64,000 nucleotides of DNA from an uncultured Methylotenera sp. Lineage in GTDB: Bacteria; Pseudomonadota; Gammaproteobacteria; Burkholderiales; Methylophilaceae. Of this stretch, positions 57,418 to 64,000 are shown in pieces. Below the pieces are notes generated by a model, which was given only the letters and a program-made list of their open reading frames with translations, did not search any database and was not told the origin of the DNA. The translations under genes and the position numbers were made by a program. Location: assembly GCF_946479685.1 (NCBI RefSeq), contig NZ_CAMLGS010000003.1, positions 29,045 through 93,044 on the forward strand, given 5' to 3'. The first letter of the stretch is position 1. Each line of letters starts with the position of its first letter.

Positions 57418-57525
57418 TATCAGGCTGATTTAATTCCTATAATTATTAACAGCTGCCGTTCATTTCCAACCATATTTAAGCTATTATTTTTGGCATTATT
57501 TTCATCTTGCGAGAAAAATTAGCCC

Positions 57526-58497
57526 ATGTCACATGCGATTAAAGTGCACCAAGTAGGCGGCCCAGAAGTATTGCGCTGGGAGCCAATTAGCGTAGGCGCG
57601 CCGGCTGCCGGCCAGGTGAGACTACGGCAAACTGCGGTGGGGCTGAACTTTATTGATGTGTATCACCGTACCGGGCTTTACCCGCTGCCCTTGCCGTTTA
57701 TTCCAGGCATGGAAGCCGCTGGCGTAGTGGAGTCAGTAGGTGCTGGTGTAACGCATTTACAAGCGGGCGATCGCGTGGCTTACGCCTCAGTGATTGGCGC
57801 CTATGCCGAATCCAGGCTGATAGCGGCAGAGCGCCTGATTAAACTGCCAGATAGCATCAGTGATATCAATGCGGCCGCCATGATGCTGCAAGGCATGACC
57901 GCGCGATACCTGATTCGCGACATTTATAAAGTGCGAGCTGGCGATACTATACTGGTACATGCAGCGGCTGGCGGTGTAGGTTTGATTGTATGCCAATGGG
58001 CAGCCGCACTGGGCGCTACCGTGATTGGCACGGTTTCTACCGAAGAAAAAGCGGCATTAGCCAAAGCCAATGGCTGCCATCACCCCATTATCTATACCCG
58101 CGAGAACTTTGCATCACGCGTACTAGAAATTACCGATGGCAAAAAACTGCCGGTGATTTATGACTCTGTAGGCAAAGATACTTTTATGCAATCGCTAGAC
58201 TGCCTGCAGCCTAGGGGGTTGATGGTGTTGTTCGGTGCATCATCCGGCCCGGTGCCGCCATTGGATTTATCCGTGCTGGCGCAAAAAGGCTCGCTCATGG
58301 TGACTAGGCCTGCGCTTGCCACCTTTATTGCCAGCCGCCCACTGCTTGAGGAAAATGCGTCTGATTTATTTGAGGCTGTGGCGAGCGGCAAGGTAAATAT
58401 ACACGTCAACCAGACTTATGCGCTTAAGGATGCCGCCACTGCCCACCGCGACCTAGAGGCGCGCAAAACAACGGGCGCCACGGTGCTCATGATTTAA
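57526..58497 (+). CDS. qor: NADPH:quinone oxidoreductase (Qor type)
   Basis: A 323-residue zinc-free medium-chain dehydrogenase/reductase. The N-terminal GroES-like domain has VGLNFIDVYHRTGLYPLPLP and PGMEAAGVVESVGAGV; the NADPH fold has VHAAAGGVGLIVCQWAAAL. It reduces quinones by one electron or enones with NADPH (family knowledge). Length and motifs match E. coli Qor. It stands alone between tRNA-Pro (opposite strand) and relA. Confidence 0.94.
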   Translation: MSHAIKVHQVGGPEVLRWEPISVGAPAAGQVRLRQTAVGLNFIDVYHRTGLYPLPLPFIPGMEAAGVVESVGAGVTHLQAGDRVAYASVIGAYAESRLIAAERLIKLPDSISDINAAAMMLQGMTARYLIRDIYKVRAGDTILVHAAAGGVGLIVCQWAAALGATVIGTVSTEEKAALAKANGCHHPIIYTRENFASRVLEITDGKKLPVIYDSVGKDTFMQSLDCLQPRGLMVLFGASSGPVPPLDLSVLAQKGSLMVTRPALATFIASRPLLEENASDLFEAVASGKVNIHVNQTYALKDAATAHRDLEARKTTGATVLMI

Positions 58498-58553
58498 CTG
58501 CTAACGGTTTAACTGCGGGTAACTGAGCTTAAACGCGGCGGCGCCCAGCGTGC

Positions 58554-60554
58554 TTAACCACCGTGTTTTTTGTCTTTAGCGGTGTGCCACTGCGCATGTA
58601 GCAGGCGGTCATGCCGCTCATCCGGCAAGCGCCGAATAAACGTGCAGGCTTGGCTGTGTATGGTCACACCACGGTCGCAGGTCACGTAACCCACAATCGC
58701 ATCGGGATAGGCAGGCTTGCAGCACTGCGCCATATAGGTCTGTAGATTGCCCACACCTTCTACTGTGACTTCTGTCGCCACCGGCTGTGCTGTCGTTTTT
58801 CTAGCGATGACAGGATTAACTTTTTCTATCGGTTTCAGGTGCGCAATCTCATGGATAGCACCCGCAATCTGATACTCGCTTACATCGCCACGGCCAATGG
58901 CACTTAAACAATCTTCCAGCTTATTAAAGTGCAGCTTCTGTGCGATTTTTTCCTGGTTAATCGCACCTACCCCAGCGCGGTGCAACTCTTTATCTAGCTT
59001 GGCGCGGCCTTGCGTCACGTTTTCTTCTGCGTGCTGATGCCTAAACCAATGCCGCACCTTGGCACGTGCACTGGCACTTTTTAAATAGCCTAGCGTCGGG
59101 CTTAGCCAGTCGCGGCTAGGCGCACCATGCTTGGTAGTGAGAATCTCGATGCGCTGCGCGTTTTGCAGCTTGTAATTAAGCGGCACGATATTGCCATCTA
59201 CTTTCGCACCGCGGGTTCTGTGCCCCAAATCGGTATGCAGCGCATAGGCAAAATCTATCGGCGTCGCATCTTTGGGTAAATCGATGACCTTGCCTTGCGG
59301 CGTAAATACATACACGTTCTCCTGAAACAACTCGGTCTTGAATTGTTCCAGTAAGTCACCGCTATCGTTAGCGCCTTCTTTCCATGCCAGAATCTGACGC
59401 AGCCAAGCGATTTTCTCATCGAGGATATTGTCTGACTTACCGCCTTCTTTGTAGCGCCAGTGCGCAGCCACCCCCAGCTCGGAATATTGGTGCATTTCAA
59501 AGGTGCGGATCTGCACCTCTAGTGCCAAGCCCTCAGGGCCGCTCACTGCGGTGTGTAACGAGCGGTAATTATTGCTTTTAGGGCGTGCAATATAATCGTC
59601 AAACTCGCCCGCTATCGGCTGCCATAAAGTCTGCACCAAACTCAGTGCGCTATAGCAGTCTTTTACATCCTCTACCAGAATGCGCACCGCGCGCACGTCA
59701 AACAGCTGCTCAAAATCCAGATGCTTGCGCCGCATTTTATTGATAATGCTGTAGATATGCTTAGGCCGCCCGGAAACCTCGCCCTTAATCCCAGCCTGTG
59801 CTAATTTCTGCTTCAGTAGATTTTCCACATCGGCGATGTACTGCTCGCGGTCAACGCGGCGTGAATCCAGTAACTTGGCGACTTCTTTGTACAACTGCGG
59901 CTCTAAATAGCGCAATGAAAGGTCTTCCATCTCCCATTTAAGCTGCCACACGCCCAAGCGATTGGCGAGCGGAGAAAAAATACCCTGCACTTCGCGCGCA
60001 ATCAGTATTTGCTGCTCACGGCTAGCACCAGCCAGGCTACGCAGTATTTGCGTGCGCTCGGCTAATTTAATCAGCACTACACGAATATCCTGCACCATGG
60101 CCAGCAGCATTTTGCGCAGGCTCTCAACCTGCTTGCTGTTATCCGCATCCTCCTGCTCTTGCAGATGCAGGCGCTCCAGTTCGCTAAACTCCTGCACTTG
60201 CGCAATGCGCAGCAAGCCTTCAACCAAGCCGGCCACATTGTTGCCAAAACGCAGTTTGAGGGTTTCCTGCCAATTATCGATATGTTCAGGCACCGCATAC
60301 AATATGGTAGCGATGATGGATTCCGCATCCATATTCAGGCTTACCAATATGGCTGCGGTGCAGGTCGCATGCCGCAACAGCGGCTCACCCGTCAGCTCGG
60401 TATGGGCATCATAAGCCAAGGTTGCCAACTGGCAAGCCTGGCGTATCAGCTCCACGTCTGCAGGCGCGTAGTGCTTAGCTAACGAGTCTATCCATGCTTG
60501 CGTATCATTATCAGATAAAGCAGGTATTTGTAATGAACTGGAACCATGGATCAT
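58554..60554 (-). CDS. relA: RelA-type (p)ppGpp synthetase, short C-terminus
   Basis: A 666-residue Rel-family alarmone synthetase. The HD hydrolase domain has lost its metal motif: the expected LLHD is TILYAVPEHID, so hydrolase-dead. The synthetase has GRPKHIYSIINKMRRK, GEFDDYIARPKSNNYRSLHT (the acidic ExDD motif of monofunctional RelA) and EVQIRTFEMHQYSELGVAAHW. TGS (about 395-455) and helical/Cys-rich zinc-finger domain (QCCKPAYPD) follow. The ACT/RRM domain that ends E. coli RelA (744 aa) is missing, and the protein stops at DKKHGG. It lies 6 bp after the dodecin gene. Confidence 0.94.
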   Translation of the reverse strand: MIHGSSSLQIPALSDNDTQAWIDSLAKHYAPADVELIRQACQLATLAYDAHTELTGEPLLRHATCTAAILVSLNMDAESIIATILYAVPEHIDNWQETLKLRFGNNVAGLVEGLLRIAQVQEFSELERLHLQEQEDADNSKQVESLRKMLLAMVQDIRVVLIKLAERTQILRSLAGASREQQILIAREVQGIFSPLANRLGVWQLKWEMEDLSLRYLEPQLYKEVAKLLDSRRVDREQYIADVENLLKQKLAQAGIKGEVSGRPKHIYSIINKMRRKHLDFEQLFDVRAVRILVEDVKDCYSALSLVQTLWQPIAGEFDDYIARPKSNNYRSLHTAVSGPEGLALEVQIRTFEMHQYSELGVAAHWRYKEGGKSDNILDEKIAWLRQILAWKEGANDSGDLLEQFKTELFQENVYVFTPQGKVIDLPKDATPIDFAYALHTDLGHRTRGAKVDGNIVPLNYKLQNAQRIEILTTKHGAPSRDWLSPTLGYLKSASARAKVRHWFRHQHAEENVTQGRAKLDKELHRAGVGAINQEKIAQKLHFNKLEDCLSAIGRGDVSEYQIAGAIHEIAHLKPIEKVNPVIARKTTAQPVATEVTVEGVGNLQTYMAQCCKPAYPDAIVGYVTCDRGVTIHSQACTFIRRLPDERHDRLLHAQWHTAKDKKHGG

Positions 60555-60560
60555 TATTAT

Positions 60561-60770
60561 TTAATCTTCTATTCTAAAACCAACCTTGATGGTCACTTGA
60601 TAGTGCGCCACCTCACCATTCACGATATGCCCTCTGGTCTCAACCACTTCAAACCAGTCCATATGCTTTACGGTGCGTGCGGCCTTGGCAATCGCATTAC
60701 GGATTGCATCATCAGTGCCAATGCTAGAGCTGCCTACGAGTTCGATAAGTTTATAAGTATGTGCAGACAT
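60561..60770 (-). CDS. Dodecin (flavin-binding)
   Basis: A 69-residue dodecin, which forms a hollow dodecamer that stores flavin. The whole family pattern is visible: TYKLIELVGSSSIGTDDAIRN, TVKHMDWFEVVETRGHIV (the stacking Trp) and HYQVTIKVGFRIED. The ATG at 60770 has AAGGGGAAATGAT upstream. Its stop is 6 bp from the relA start on the same strand, so the two are very likely co-transcribed. Confidence 0.95.
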   Translation of the reverse strand: MSAHTYKLIELVGSSSIGTDDAIRNAIAKAARTVKHMDWFEVVETRGHIVNGEVAHYQVTIKVGFRIED

Positions 60771-61003
60771 ATCATTTCCCCTTGACTAAAAAATCTCAGA
60801 ATAATTCCGGATAAATATAATCATCTACCTTTTAGCCAGAGATTACCAATTTTTATTTGCTGCCTATCGCGGAACTTTCAAGCGCTTTCTCAACATGGCA
60901 AGCATGCGATTCGATTAGACACATAGATTGCCAGCACGCCATGTAATACAGCCTGTGATAAGATTCCACCATCTTTTAATTTGATTATGCATTGAAAATC
61001 CAC

Positions 61004-61270
61004 ATGACCAACACACCAGCACAACCATCCACTGAGTTAAAAAGCATTACCGGCCTGAACGACCAAGAATACGAGGCACTAAGTGCCGCGCTGGCTAAAA
61101 TGCGCACACCACAAGTGGAAACGCCTGCCCCTCATTCAAAAATGCTAGTTGCGGTACGCAATCAATTGCAACAGCGCCTGAATAACCTGCAACTAAGCGA
61201 AGAAGAACGCGCCAAGATCAAAAATGACATTGCTGACCTTGACCGTAAAATGCAGACGGCTCAGCCATAA
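61004..61270 (+). CDS. Small hypothetical protein, helical
   Basis: An 88-residue, charged, soluble protein. A Pro/Thr-rich N-terminus is followed by a predicted helix (GLNDQEYEALSAALAKM) and a coiled-coil-like C-terminus rich in Gln, Leu, Glu and Lys (LQQRLNNLQLSEEERAKI). No known domain. ATG at 61004 is preferred over TTG at 60992; neither has a strong ribosome site. It stands alone between dodecin (divergent) and the next secreted-protein gene on the same strand, 106 bp on. Confidence 0.65.
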   Translation: MTNTPAQPSTELKSITGLNDQEYEALSAALAKMRTPQVETPAPHSKMLVAVRNQLQQRLNNLQLSEEERAKIKNDIADLDRKMQTAQP

Positions 61271-61376
61271 ATCATTACTCGGCGAAGAAGCCACGCTAAG
61301 CGCTAACCCACATTAGATGTGTTAGCGTGAGCAACAACAAGGCCTACACCTTAAGCCAACCACGATGGAACACAAC

Positions 61377-61772
61377 ATGAAACAACTGCTAATCGCGCTC
61401 ACACTAGCGCTTATCAGCACCAGCACATGGGCGGATTGGACTGAGTTTAGCGGCTCCAGTAGCCAAAGCGGCGTCAAGCTTTATTACAACCTGGCCACAG
61501 CGCGCAATCAAGACAGTGTACTGAAAGTTTGGCAAATGCAGGACTACAGCACGCCGCAAACCATACAGCGTCAGTCTTACCTCTCCGCCAAATCTTTGCT
61601 TGAAGTCAATTGTAAAACCAAGATGCGTAGAATCATGGCCTCCAGCTACTACCAGCGCAATATGGGTAGCGGTGAAGCCATCTTTAAACACAGCACACCA
61701 GCGCAGTGGGAGTTTATCGCCCCGGATGTAACGGGTGAAGCCATGCGTAAGTTTTATTGTGGCCGTGATTAG
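61377..61772 (+). CDS. Secreted surface-adhesin-E-like protein
   Basis: A 131-residue exported protein with a signal peptide (1-19, ending STWA) and a small beta-rich domain. SGVKLYYNLATARN, SVLKVWQMQDYSTPQ, VNCKTKMRRIM and a final FYCGRD match the pattern of the surface-adhesin protein E family (PF16747), with two Cys likely disulfide bonded. The function in environmental bacteria is unknown; periplasmic or surface location is expected. The ATG at 61377 gives a clean signal peptide; another ATG four codons upstream is possible. Confidence 0.8.
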   Translation: MKQLLIALTLALISTSTWADWTEFSGSSSQSGVKLYYNLATARNQDSVLKVWQMQDYSTPQTIQRQSYLSAKSLLEVNCKTKMRRIMASSYYQRNMGSGEAIFKHSTPAQWEFIAPDVTGEAMRKFYCGRD

Positions 61773-61905
61773 CAGCAGGCTTAGCCAGCCACAATTGCCG
61801 TGCCTATATTGAGAAAACAGGGATGAGGCACCCGCTCATTGCTCTGCCTAGGCTAACAATGAGCGGGGATGCAAGATAGCGACGCAAGATAGCGACGTAA
61901 GTATG

Positions 61906-62622
61906 CTAGATATCGGTAATCGGCAGCAAGCCTAAGGTTTTGGCCTCATCAAACAAACCAGTCATGGTCCAGTTTTGCCTTAACGCACCCGCACCATAGT
62001 TTCTGGAGCCGCCCACTGCCTCAGCCAGCAATTGTAAACGCGCAGTTTCTTCCAGCAGGATAATGGTGTCAGTCAGTGCTCGCACACCGCCTTTACCCCA
62101 TACCGTGCCACCGCCATTGGCCTCAATAATGGCAAAGTTATGCGGGTTTTCATTTACTTTTTCCACGATAAAATCCACTTCCGGCTGACGTCTATCAATA
62201 TAGATTGGCAGCTCGCGCACCAAGTGATGGCGATTAAACGCGACATAATTGATTGGAAAAGTACGGTGCGTTTGTGCCCAAGCCGCCAGATACAGCGTAT
62301 GCACGTGTGAAATAATATTCACATCAGGATGTTCAATAAACAGCTTGTTGTAGCGCTTGCCGCCGCTATGGTTGCCCGCATAGACGGTGCCATCAAAGCC
62401 GATAATAGCTGGTGTGATTTCTGCGCCTCGATTCCACGGCCCTGGGTCGTTCACCACCACCAGCTTTTCGTGCCCAGGCACGCGCACCACAAAGCCAACG
62501 GTACCGTAGGCCGTGGTGGTATCAGTTTCACGCAACACTCTAAAGGCGTGCTCGGCATCTTGCTTAACACTTTGTGCAAATGCCGCCACATCCGCGGCTA
62601 ATTCTGTATCGATTTTTCCCAT
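61906..62622 (-). CDS. Class II aldolase/adducin family protein
   Basis: A 238-residue protein of the class II aldolase fold. The GNHSGGKRYN loop (phosphate-binding-like), NIISHVHTLYLAAWAQTH (metal-binding His pair) and FAIIEANGGGTVWGKGG (catalytic Gly-rich strand) are visible. These zinc enzymes cleave or epimerise phospho-sugars or related hydroxyacids, but the family is broad and the substrate is not predictable. It is the third gene of a leftward set, 30 bp after the DszB-like gene, so an unusual role in organosulfur or C-S compound breakdown is possible (inference). Confidence 0.82.
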   Translation of the reverse strand: MGKIDTELAADVAAFAQSVKQDAEHAFRVLRETDTTTAYGTVGFVVRVPGHEKLVVVNDPGPWNRGAEITPAIIGFDGTVYAGNHSGGKRYNKLFIEHPDVNIISHVHTLYLAAWAQTHRTFPINYVAFNRHHLVRELPIYIDRRQPEVDFIVEKVNENPHNFAIIEANGGGTVWGKGGVRALTDTIILLEETARLQLLAEAVGGSRNYGAGALRQNWTMTGLFDEAKTLGLLPITDI

Positions 62623-62652
62623 GCTAAAACTCCTTTAATAAAAATAAATAAA

Positions 62653-63729
62653 TTACGCAGCTTTGCTCTGCGCTTGGTAATGGTTCTCTAGCCACTGGTA
62701 TGCAGCAGCCAATGGGGTTGGGTCTATCCATGCGTCCAAATTAAAATCACGGTCTAACACGCCATGAATCAAGCTGGAGTTCTTTTGTATGCTCAGTAGA
62801 TTCAGCAATTCTTTGGATAAAGTTGGGTGTAATGATTGATGAAAACCATTGCGGTAAGCGGTCGCCACGCCTTCATCGCCGGAACGGGTTTCACTTTTTA
62901 AGATTTGATGCACACCTTCCAAGTTGGAGGCAGCCCAATCCGCAGCGCGCAAGGTTTGTGCAAGAAAACGTACCAGTAAATCAAAATGATTTTCGATAAA
63001 GTCTTCGTGCACGGTAATCGGCCGCGGTGTACCGTTATTGACGCGGTACTTACGCTCAGAGAGTTGGTCGATATCTATCCCGACCACCACACCATATTGC
63101 TTAGCGGCATCCACTGCCGACGCGCCTTTAACGTAAACCGCATCAACTTCTCCACGCGCCAAGTTATCCAACCCCGCCCACAGTCCACCTAGGCTGGCGC
63201 TGGTATCCTGCCCTGAGCCCACCTCGACAAAAGTCACGTCATCCAGCGTTAAGCCAGCGTAAGCTAAAACGCCTTTCACCCCTTGTAAGGTCATACCACG
63301 CGCAATGCTGCTACCGCGCACATGCGACGCTATTTCACGGTGCACATAGGCAGGTAGCGCCACACGCAAGCCTTTCAGGTCGGCCGGCCTGTGGATATGC
63401 GAATCCTGACGTACCAGAATCGCCTGCCACTCGTCTATCCAGGTGAGGCCGATAAGCTTGGTTTTGGCACCCTGTGCCTTGGCCGCTAAGGCCAGCAAAC
63501 TGCCGCCCTCGCGAATCAAATTGGGAAGCTCATGGTCATAATGATGGCGTGCGAGTGCTTTAGGCGCATCTTGTATGGTTGCAATCGAGATACCATCAGC
63601 AGCAAACTCGTCCTGCAGCCAGCCCAGCTTATACGCCAAGCCAGTTGCCGTAGGCACTGGGCAGCGCGTAAACCAGATATCGGTTAACGATGAGTTTGCA
63701 GCGGGATTAGCAGATAATGAATTAGCCAT
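62653..63729 (-). CDS. DszB/SsuA-fold protein, putative desulfinase
   Basis: A 358-residue protein of the NitT/TauT/SsuA periplasmic-binding fold, but with no signal peptide (it begins MANSLSANPAANSSLTDIW), so cytoplasmic. FTRCPVPTATGLAYKLGWL aligns with the region around the nucleophile Cys27 of the desulfinase DszB. HHYDHELPNLIREGG supplies His63 and Arg73 at the same ten-residue spacing as DszB His60 and Arg70. A catalytic sulfinate desulfinase-like role is therefore plausible. The ATG at 63729 lies 4 bp after the monooxygenase stop. It could instead be a binding protein that lost export. Confidence 0.75.
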   Translation of the reverse strand: MANSLSANPAANSSLTDIWFTRCPVPTATGLAYKLGWLQDEFAADGISIATIQDAPKALARHHYDHELPNLIREGGSLLALAAKAQGAKTKLIGLTWIDEWQAILVRQDSHIHRPADLKGLRVALPAYVHREIASHVRGSSIARGMTLQGVKGVLAYAGLTLDDVTFVEVGSGQDTSASLGGLWAGLDNLARGEVDAVYVKGASAVDAAKQYGVVVGIDIDQLSERKYRVNNGTPRPITVHEDFIENHFDLLVRFLAQTLRAADWAASNLEGVHQILKSETRSGDEGVATAYRNGFHQSLHPTLSKELLNLLSIQKNSSLIHGVLDRDFNLDAWIDPTPLAAAYQWLENHYQAQSKAA

Positions 63730-63733
63730 ACTC

Positions 63734-64000
63734 TTATCCCACAGCACGCAAAATCGCGGTGTCAGTTTTGCCGCGCAATAACGGCAGCACCTCTTCACCC
63801 ACGCGGTACGCTTCTTCCAGGTGTGGCGTGCTGGCCAAAATAAAGGCATCGGCACCTAGCGCCACCAATTGATCCAAGCGTTCAGCCACCTGCTCATAGC
63901 TACCGACGATGCCATTGGTTTGCCCACCGCGCAGCAGCGCAAAGCCAGACCAAACATTGGGCTCGATAATCAAATCTTTATAGCTGTTGATGGTGGTTGG
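63734..64000 (-). CDS. LLM-class flavin-dependent monooxygenase (SsuD-like), C-terminal part
   Basis: Only the last 88 codons are in the window; the frame is open to the right edge. GIVGSYEQVAERLDQLVALG followed by FILASTPHLEEAYRVGEEVLP is the typical C-terminus of SsuD/alkanesulfonate and related luciferase-like FMNH2-dependent monooxygenases. Such enzymes cut C-S bonds with O2 and reduced flavin from a partner reductase. It is the first visible gene of the leftward set with the DszB-like and aldolase genes. Confidence 0.85.
   Translation of the reverse strand, partial: PTTINSYKDLIIEPNVWSGFALLRGGQTNGIVGSYEQVAERLDQLVALGADAFILASTPHLEEAYRVGEEVLPLLRGKTDTAILRAVG

Overview
This 64 kb window looks like chromosomal DNA of a betaproteobacterium, most probably a methylotroph of the Methylophilaceae (Methylotenera/Methylophilus type). 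The reasons are the gene order argH-algZ-algR-hemC-hemD-hemX-hemY, accB-accC-prmA-DUF3426, a UbiM-type quinone hydroxylase, a complete ETF/ETF-quinone oxidoreductase set, a long 6-phosphogluconate dehydrogenase, moderate GC and dense packing. The taxonomic call is inference. I see no insertion sequence, phage, integrase, CRISPR array or rRNA; one tRNA (Pro, UGG) is present.

Layout. 1-1.6 kb: end of rdgB, a small ORF, and hemW, which seems to use a non-canonical start. 1.7-3.8 kb: amtB behind a textbook sigma-54 promoter, plus an unknown gene. 4-11.6 kb: argH divergent from an AlgZ/AlgR-type two-component pair, a small MscS-like membrane protein, then hemC-hemD-hemX-hemY (hemY much shortened). 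11.7-16 kb: a ferredoxin-type reductase, fxsA, cutA, dsbD and a TlpA-like thioredoxin. 16-20.6 kb: aroQ-accB-accC-prmA-DUF3426. 20.6-24.3 kb: oxyR divergent from katG with a 23-codon ORF between them. 24.3-31.8 kb: LysR regulator plus ETF-QO divergent from etfB-etfA, then fpr, dedA and gnd. 31.8-32.3 kb: a hairpin-rich intergenic stretch and a small zinc-ribbon gene. 35.4-41.8 kb: lysozyme-inhibitor-like lipoprotein, Sua5/TsaC, cupin, divergent alkB and AlkA-like glycosylase, MFS exporter, DUF4186 and NnrS.

The signalling part is the most interesting. Five GGDEF-EAL proteins lie at 32.5-56.7 kb. Two of them belong to an apparent operon reading leftward from about 50.6 kb: sigma-70 promoter, cyclic-di-GMP-I (GEMM-I) riboswitch aptamer, globin-coupled histidine kinase, Rcp1-type receiver, REC-GGDEF-EAL, REC-PAS-GGDEF-EAL. 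The operon that makes and breaks c-di-GMP is thus apparently read out by a c-di-GMP sensor in its own leader. An ACTCCCA segment in the leader can pair either with the aptamer 3' strand or with the Shine-Dalgarno sequence. The globin sensor has Tyr where the family has the proximal heme His, and one EAL domain has lost catalytic residues. Divergent from this operon is a pseudokinase-HDOD-GAF protein.

The right edge (61.9-64 kb) holds a leftward operon of an LLM flavin monooxygenase (cut by the window), a cytoplasmic DszB-like protein that keeps Cys/His/Arg matching the desulfinase active site, and a class II aldolase family protein. This may be an organosulfur-processing pathway. Other genes near the right end are tRNA-Pro, a quinone oxidoreductase, a RelA-type (p)ppGpp synthetase without a C-terminal ACT domain, and a dodecin directly upstream of relA.
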